Origin: Planctomycetota bacterium
GTDB lineage: Bacteria > Planctomycetota > Planctomycetia > Isosphaerales > Isosphaeraceae
Length of the DNA: 9,280 nt
Reading direction: 5' to 3'
Assembly (NCBI GenBank): GCA_021807585.1
Contig: JAKBCQ010000050.1
Coordinates: 1 to 9,280, forward strand
In this document: in pieces, positions 6,483-9,280 of the stretch
Numbering within the stretch: position 1 is the stretch's first letter
Layout: each line of letters begins with the position of its first letter
Notes under the pieces: model-generated
Databases searched by the model: none
What the model saw: only the letters and a program-made list of their open reading frames with translations
What the model was told of the DNA's origin: nothing
Position numbers and translations under genes: made by a program

Positions 6483-7670
6483 TCATACGATGTCGGAGAG
6501 GACGGTGTCGGCCAGAAAAATGCCCGAACGCGTCAGACGGACGCCGTGGCCGTCGTCCTCGACGAGTCCGTTACGCCGATGTCGTTCGAGTTCGGATCCG
6601 ACGAGTCGGTCGAGGTCGAAACCGGTTCGAAGCGTGAATTCGGCTCGATTGATTCCGATTTTGATCCGTCGCAGCATGAGGACGGCGGTTTCGCGCGCCC
6701 TCGCTTCGGCGTCGAGAGTCTCGGTCGGACCCGTCGCGTCTTCTCCCGCCTCGATCCTCTTGAGATATGCCGTGATCTCACGCGTGTTCACCGATCGCAC
6801 GCCGTTCAGGTACCGCGCAGCGCCCACTCCGAACCCGTAATATGAAGCGTTCGCCCAGTACGCCAGGTTGTGGAGCGATTCGTGCCCCGGACGCGCGTAA
6901 TTTGAGATCTCGTACATTTCGAGCCCCGATTGCGCCAGGCGATCGATCGTCAATTCGTACATCGCGCGTTCCAATTCCTCGTCGAGCACGTGCACGATCC
7001 CCTCGCTCCGCCGCTTCCAAAGGGGAGTTCCTTTTTCGTAAACCAGTCCGTAGCACGAAAGATGCGAAGGCTCCAAAGCGAGCGTTTGATCGAGGTCGTC
7101 GGTCCACATCGCGAGCGTCGACCCGGGAACGCCGAAGATCAGGTCGAGCGACCAGCGTCGGAATCGGGGCGCGATCGCGTCGACCGCACGCAGCACCTCG
7201 GCGGGATCGTGATCGCGTTCAAGAACCGCGAGCGATCGCTTTTGGAACGATTGCGCCCCAAGGCTGACGCGATCGACCCCCCCCGCGACCAGAACGTTCA
7301 CTTTGTCGTGATCGAGCGTGCCTGGATTCGCCTCGACCGTAAATTCTCCCCCCGGCTCGATCTCAAAATGATGATTGATCGTCGCGAGCAGACGTTCGAG
7401 CTGAACGGGCGAGAGCCGAGTCGGCGTTCCCCCTCCGACGAAAATCGTGGTCACGACCCGACGCTCGCCGACCGTCGCGATCTCGCGCTCGAGCGCCGTT
7501 AAATACCGATCGGCGAGATGATCGACCCCCGCGACCGACGCGAAATCGCAATATCCACATTTATGATAACAAAATGGGATGTGAACATAAACATGCTTTG
7601 GGCAATCGGCGACCGAATCCCCGGGCGATTCGGCGCGGGTTTCGTTCGCGAACGGGTTGGGAGCGATCAG
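6483..7670 (-). CDS. hemW: HemW-type radical SAM protein (haem chaperone; formerly annotated as coproporphyrinogen III oxidase-like)
   Basis: HemW-family proteins bind an Fe4S4 cluster and SAM and are thought to deliver haem to target proteins. The cluster motif is HIPFCYHKCGYCDF (CxxxCxxC; Cys34, Cys38 and Cys41 in this numbering), without the extra Cys of true HemN. Other family motifs are FVGGGTPTRLS, VEANPGTLD, RVSLGAQSF, DLIFGVPG, YEKGTPL and HNLAYW followed by YGFGVGAARY. The start is odd. No in-frame ATG, GTG or TTG lies between the nfu stop and the cluster motif. I chose CTG 7670, which overlaps the nfu stop as CTGA and has GAGG 7 nt upstream; this gives 395 residues. GTG codons at 7769 and 7760 would overlap nfu by about 100 nt and add 33 or 30 residues unlike the family. 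Confidence 0.92.
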   Translation of the reverse strand: MIAPNPFANETRAESPGDSVADCPKHVYVHIPFCYHKCGYCDFASVAGVDHLADRYLTALEREIATVGERRVVTTIFVGGGTPTRLSPVQLERLLATINHHFEIEPGGEFTVEANPGTLDHDKVNVLVAGGVDRVSLGAQSFQKRSLAVLERDHDPAEVLRAVDAIAPRFRRWSLDLIFGVPGSTLAMWTDDLDQTLALEPSHLSCYGLVYEKGTPLWKRRSEGIVHVLDEELERAMYELTIDRLAQSGLEMYEISNYARPGHESLHNLAYWANASYYGFGVGAARYLNGVRSVNTREITAYLKRIEAGEDATGPTETLDAEARARETAVLMLRRIKIGINRAEFTLRTGFDLDRLVGSELERHRRNGLVEDDGHGVRLTRSGIFLADTVLSDIV

Positions 7671-7939
7671 AGTACGGCCTCGATGAAGCGGATTTCGGGT
7701 ATTTTCGCTTTGAGAGTCGATTCCACCCCCATCGTCAGCGTGAGCGCCGACGACGGGCACCCCTGGCACGCGCCGAGGAGCCTGACTTGGACGATCCGGT
7801 CGTCGTCGATTCCGACGACTTCGATTTCCCCTCCATCGGCTGCGAGCGCGGGACGGACGCTCTCGTTGAGAACCGACTCGATCCGCTCGAGCAGCCGGGG
7901 TCGATCGAACGGTTGCCGTGTCGAATTTGTTATGCTCAT
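7667..7939 (-). CDS. NifU C-terminal domain (Nfu-type) Fe-S cluster scaffold or carrier
   Basis: This 90-residue protein consists of a single Nfu domain. It has a helical N-terminus (LLERIESVLNESVRPALAAD), then GGEIEVVGI, then GACQGCPSSALTL with the paired cysteines Cys58 and Cys61 that bridge an Fe4S4 cluster between two subunits. Such proteins hand clusters to apo-enzymes. It has no N-terminal IscU-like domain, so it is the short, carrier-type form. ATG 7939 is the natural start: longer readings run into non-coding sequence. No clear ribosome site precedes it. Its stop overlaps the start proposed for hemW, whose product needs an Fe4S4 cluster, so translational coupling is plausible. Confidence 0.92.
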   Translation of the reverse strand: MSITNSTRQPFDRPRLLERIESVLNESVRPALAADGGEIEVVGIDDDRIVQVRLLGACQGCPSSALTLTMGVESTLKAKIPEIRFIEAVL

Positions 7940-8031
7940 ATCAATAGTTATTTTCAGGTAGGCGGAGAACGCCGATCGCGTGGGATATCGTACGGACGTC
8001 GATCGTCGAGGATCGATCGGGTTCGAGGATA

Positions 8032-8063
8032 CCCGATCGAATTCCCCAACGACTTCGATCGGG
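8032..8063. repeat. Perfect 9-bp inverted repeat in the spacer upstream of nfu
   Basis: The arms CCCGATCGA (8032-8040) and TCGATCGGG (8055-8063) are separated by 14 nt. The surrounding 7975-8065 stretch is dense in GATCG words. It lies about 90 nt upstream of the nfu ATG on that gene's strand. It could be an operator or an RNA hairpin; no T run follows. Confidence 0.4.
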
Positions 8064-8130
8064 GAAACGACGGCTCGAAGGCCGGCCCGCCATCGCGACG
8101 GAGCCGGGATCAGGAATGAGATTGAAAGTC

Positions 8131-8147
8131 GATCGGCCGCGCCGATC
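8131..8147 (-). terminator. Possible terminator hairpin after the RNA-binding protein gene
   Basis: GATCGGC and GCCGATC form a perfect 7-bp stem with a 3-nt loop, 15 nt after the stop codon of the RRM gene. In the direction of transcription only GACTTTC follows, so the U tract is poor. The position supports a terminator or a 3' stabilising hairpin. Confidence 0.45.
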
Positions 8148-8162
8148 AAGAAGTTCGTCGGC

Positions 8163-8528
8163 TCAATAGCGTCCTCCGCCGCCGTAACCGCCCCCTCCGC
8201 CTCCGCCGCCGTAACCGCCCCCTCCGCCGCCGCGACCACCGCCGTAACCGCCCCCCCCTCCGCCGCCACCGCCGCCGGGAGCGCGGGGCTTGGCCTCGTT
8301 GACCGTAAGCCTTCGTCCCTGATAATCGGCGCCGTCGAGATTGGAGATCGCGGATTCGGCCTCGTCGTCGTTTTCCATCTCCACGAAGCCGAAGCCGCGG
8401 CTTCGGCCCGTCTCGCGATCGCTCAGAACCTGAGCGCTTTTAATCGCTCCGTACTGTTCGAAAATCGCTTGAAGGTCGTCGGAGGTTACCGAATAAGCCA
8501 AATTACCAACATAAAGCCGCTTTGCCAT
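8163..8528 (-). CDS. Single-RRM, glycine-rich RNA-binding protein
   Basis: This 121-residue protein has one RNA recognition motif followed by a glycine tail. RNP2 is LYVGNL (5-10) and RNP1 is RGFGFVEM (44-51), with the aromatic residues that stack on RNA bases present in both. Residues 85-119 are almost only Gly, with Tyr at intervals and one Arg, and the protein ends in RY. The layout matches bacterial Rbp proteins of cyanobacteria and planctomycetes and the glycine-rich RNA-binding proteins of plants, many of them cold-responsive. A role in RNA chaperoning is inferred from the family. ATG 8528 gives the canonical N-terminus MAKRLYVGNL, with a modest AGGCGAG upstream. The leader contains several hairpins that may control expression. 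Confidence 0.95.
   Translation of the reverse strand: MAKRLYVGNLAYSVTSDDLQAIFEQYGAIKSAQVLSDRETGRSRGFGFVEMENDDEAESAISNLDGADYQGRRLTVNEAKPRAPGGGGGGGGGGYGGGRGGGGGGYGGGGGGGGYGGGGRY
8166..8276 (-). repeat. Low-complexity glycine-codon repeat (GGG/GGY units)
   Basis: The 3' end of the RRM gene is built of GGN codons punctuated by TAC/TAT, so the plus strand reads as runs of ccgcc and cccc. It is prone to slippage and to sequencing error, so the exact number of glycines should be treated with caution. Confidence 0.85.
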
Positions 8529-8596
8529 CGCACTCGCCTGAATCAGGCTCTCCTAGATGAAACGCCGGAGGTTCCGATTCGTCGGATTCGGATCGC

Positions 8597-8662
8597 CGGC
8601 GGCGTCCGCCGCTCGATTGAACGAATCAAGGAAGAAAATCATGAGAAAGCAGGGGCTTTCTC
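8597..8662 (-). promoter_or_regulatory. Three consecutive stem-loops in the likely leader of the RRM gene
   Basis: The first stem is CGGCGG/CCGCCG (8597-8611, 3-nt loop). The second is CTCGATT/AATCAAG (8612-8630, 5-nt loop, one mismatch on the plus strand that becomes a wobble pair in the minus-strand RNA). The third is GAGAAAGC/GCTTTCTC (8643-8662, 4-nt loop). They lie 69-134 nt upstream of the ATG. The mRNA start is not known, so their presence in the transcript is inferred. Confidence 0.5.
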
Positions 8663-8780
8663 GCGGGATGGAAGACAGCGGGGGGTGATGTCTCGATCCG
8701 ACGGCCGCGATCCAATCAATTCGATCCCAGGGGCGTCGATCGCTTCCTCATTCGTCAATCACATACCATAAGCGACCGAT

Positions 8781-8810
8781 CGTCTGAATTCAACACGAAT
8801 CATTCAGACG
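8781..8810. repeat. Perfect 9-bp inverted repeat with 12-nt spacer
   Basis: CGTCTGAAT (8781-8789) and ATTCAGACG (8802-8810) are exact inverse copies. The left arm overlaps the palindrome TGAATTCA. The spacing between arm centres is about two helical turns, which suits a dimeric regulator. There is no T run on either side, so a terminator is unlikely. On the minus strand it covers a weak promoter-like pair (TTGAAT, 17 nt, TATGGT). Confidence 0.45.
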
Positions 8811-8978
8811 TTCCACGGTCGAAAAAGGGGCGCCGTCACGAATTTCATGGCATTAATATCAAATACATGATTGTTTAAATTATATGAAAGGTTTACTGTC
8901 TGATCGCGGGATTCCGATCCTCGGCGGCCGGTTGCGTTCCGCAGCGTGATCCGATCCCGAATCGTCGCCGCGGACGAC

Positions 8979-9007
8979 TTGACCGGGCCTTTCCTGCCTG
9001 TTGAAAT
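8979..9007 (+). promoter_or_regulatory. Possible promoter for the right-end gene
   Basis: TTGACC (8979-8984, five of six to consensus), a 17-nt spacer, then TGAAAT (9002-9007, four of six). It is about 100 nt upstream of the ATG at 9104 and correctly oriented. The -10 box is weak. Confidence 0.3.
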
Positions 9008-9103
9008 TCTCATAAGGCGACATGGCGCCTCAGGATATCGCTCACGTTTTAGCGATCGTCTGGAAACTCATGGCTCGATCTCATCTTAACGACGAGGCCC
9101 CCG

Positions 9104-9280
9104 ATGGACGTCGATCGACAAACCTCAACGTTCACGAGGGTCGTCTGCCGCCTTGCGATCGGGCTCTCACTCCTCTTGATGGTGATCGCCGCGGCGTTGG
9201 CCGCTTATGAGCACGGCCTCCCCAAACCCCAATGGTTCGAAGCGAATCAGACGGTCTTTGTCGCCGGGAGCATCGGTACC
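9104..9280 (+). CDS. N-terminus of a membrane-anchored or secreted protein, cut by the window edge
   Basis: The frame opens with ATG, has GAGG 6 nt upstream, and stays open for 59 codons to the end of the window. The first 16 residues include Arg5, Arg12 and Arg16. A hydrophobic stretch of about 18 residues follows (17-34, LAIGLSLLLMVIAAALAA), then YEHGLPKPQWFEANQTVFVAGSIG. This is the pattern of an inner-membrane anchor or uncleaved signal segment with the rest outside the cytoplasm. I do not recognise the family from this fragment. It is transcribed away from the RRM gene. Confidence 0.7.
   Translation, partial: MDVDRQTSTFTRVVCRLAIGLSLLLMVIAAALAAYEHGLPKPQWFEANQTVFVAGSIGT

Larger units (their letters stand above)
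8529..9103. other. Divergent intergenic region between the RRM gene and the right-end gene
   Basis: No gene is convincing in these 575 bases. Frames on both strands are short and unlike known proteins. The half next to the RRM gene is GC-rich and full of hairpins (8597-8662). The middle has a 9-bp inverted repeat (8781-8810). An AT-rich island at 8845-8890 includes a perfect minus-strand TATAAT (8884-8879) without a good -35 box. The right part carries a possible plus-strand promoter at 8979-9007. As the two flanking genes diverge, both of their control regions should lie here. Confidence 0.6.

Noticed and set aside
8804..9013. 69-codon minus-strand frame upstream of the RRM gene
   Set aside because: It has no recognisable features and covers the AT-rich island and putative control sites.
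9022..9210. 62-codon plus-strand frame at the right end
   Set aside because: It overlaps the frame starting at 9104, which has a better ribosome site and a clear hydrophobic segment.

Overview
The window looks like chromosomal DNA from a planctomycete, probably of the Isosphaeraceae. This rests on three things. One protein carries a planctomycete-type N-terminal LExRxLLS motif (here LEDRQLLS). The GC-rich coding style is full of TCG, CGA and GATCG words. The spacers between genes are long. The family assignment is inference. There is no sign of phage, transposon, CRISPR or tRNA/rRNA sequence.

Layout: positions 1-731 hold no convincing gene. A plus-strand gene (732-1967) encodes a probable exported, Ser/Thr/Gly-rich surface protein and is closed by a strong intrinsic terminator (2009-2047). 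A long minus-strand block follows, read right to left. Its first part is an RRM RNA-binding protein (8528-8163), then a NifU-C-terminal (Nfu-type) Fe-S scaffold protein (7939-7667), and then HemW, a radical-SAM haem chaperone-type protein (7670-6483). Its second part is a metabolic cluster: gap (6134-5127), pgk (5024-3834), a histidine-phosphatase-fold protein (3633-3040) and accD (2987-2160). The window ends inside a new plus-strand gene (9104 onward) that starts with a membrane or signal segment.

How the genes fit together: gap and pgk catalyse consecutive steps of lower glycolysis. The next gene has the phosphoglycerate-mutase/histidine-phosphatase fold but lacks the residues that define catalysis. 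accD provides the carboxyltransferase beta subunit that commits acetyl-CoA to fatty acid synthesis. A good sigma70-like promoter (TTGACA, 18 nt, TATTAT) and a 10-bp leader hairpin precede gap, so the four genes may be one transcript. nfu and hemW overlap by 4 nt and both concern Fe-S chemistry. hemW has no ordinary start codon after the nfu stop.

Most of the window is housekeeping sequence. The most unusual item is the active-site-degenerate histidine phosphatase inside the glycolytic cluster. Next come the CTG-type start of hemW, the internally duplicated surface protein, and several compact, well-paired hairpins in leaders and spacers.
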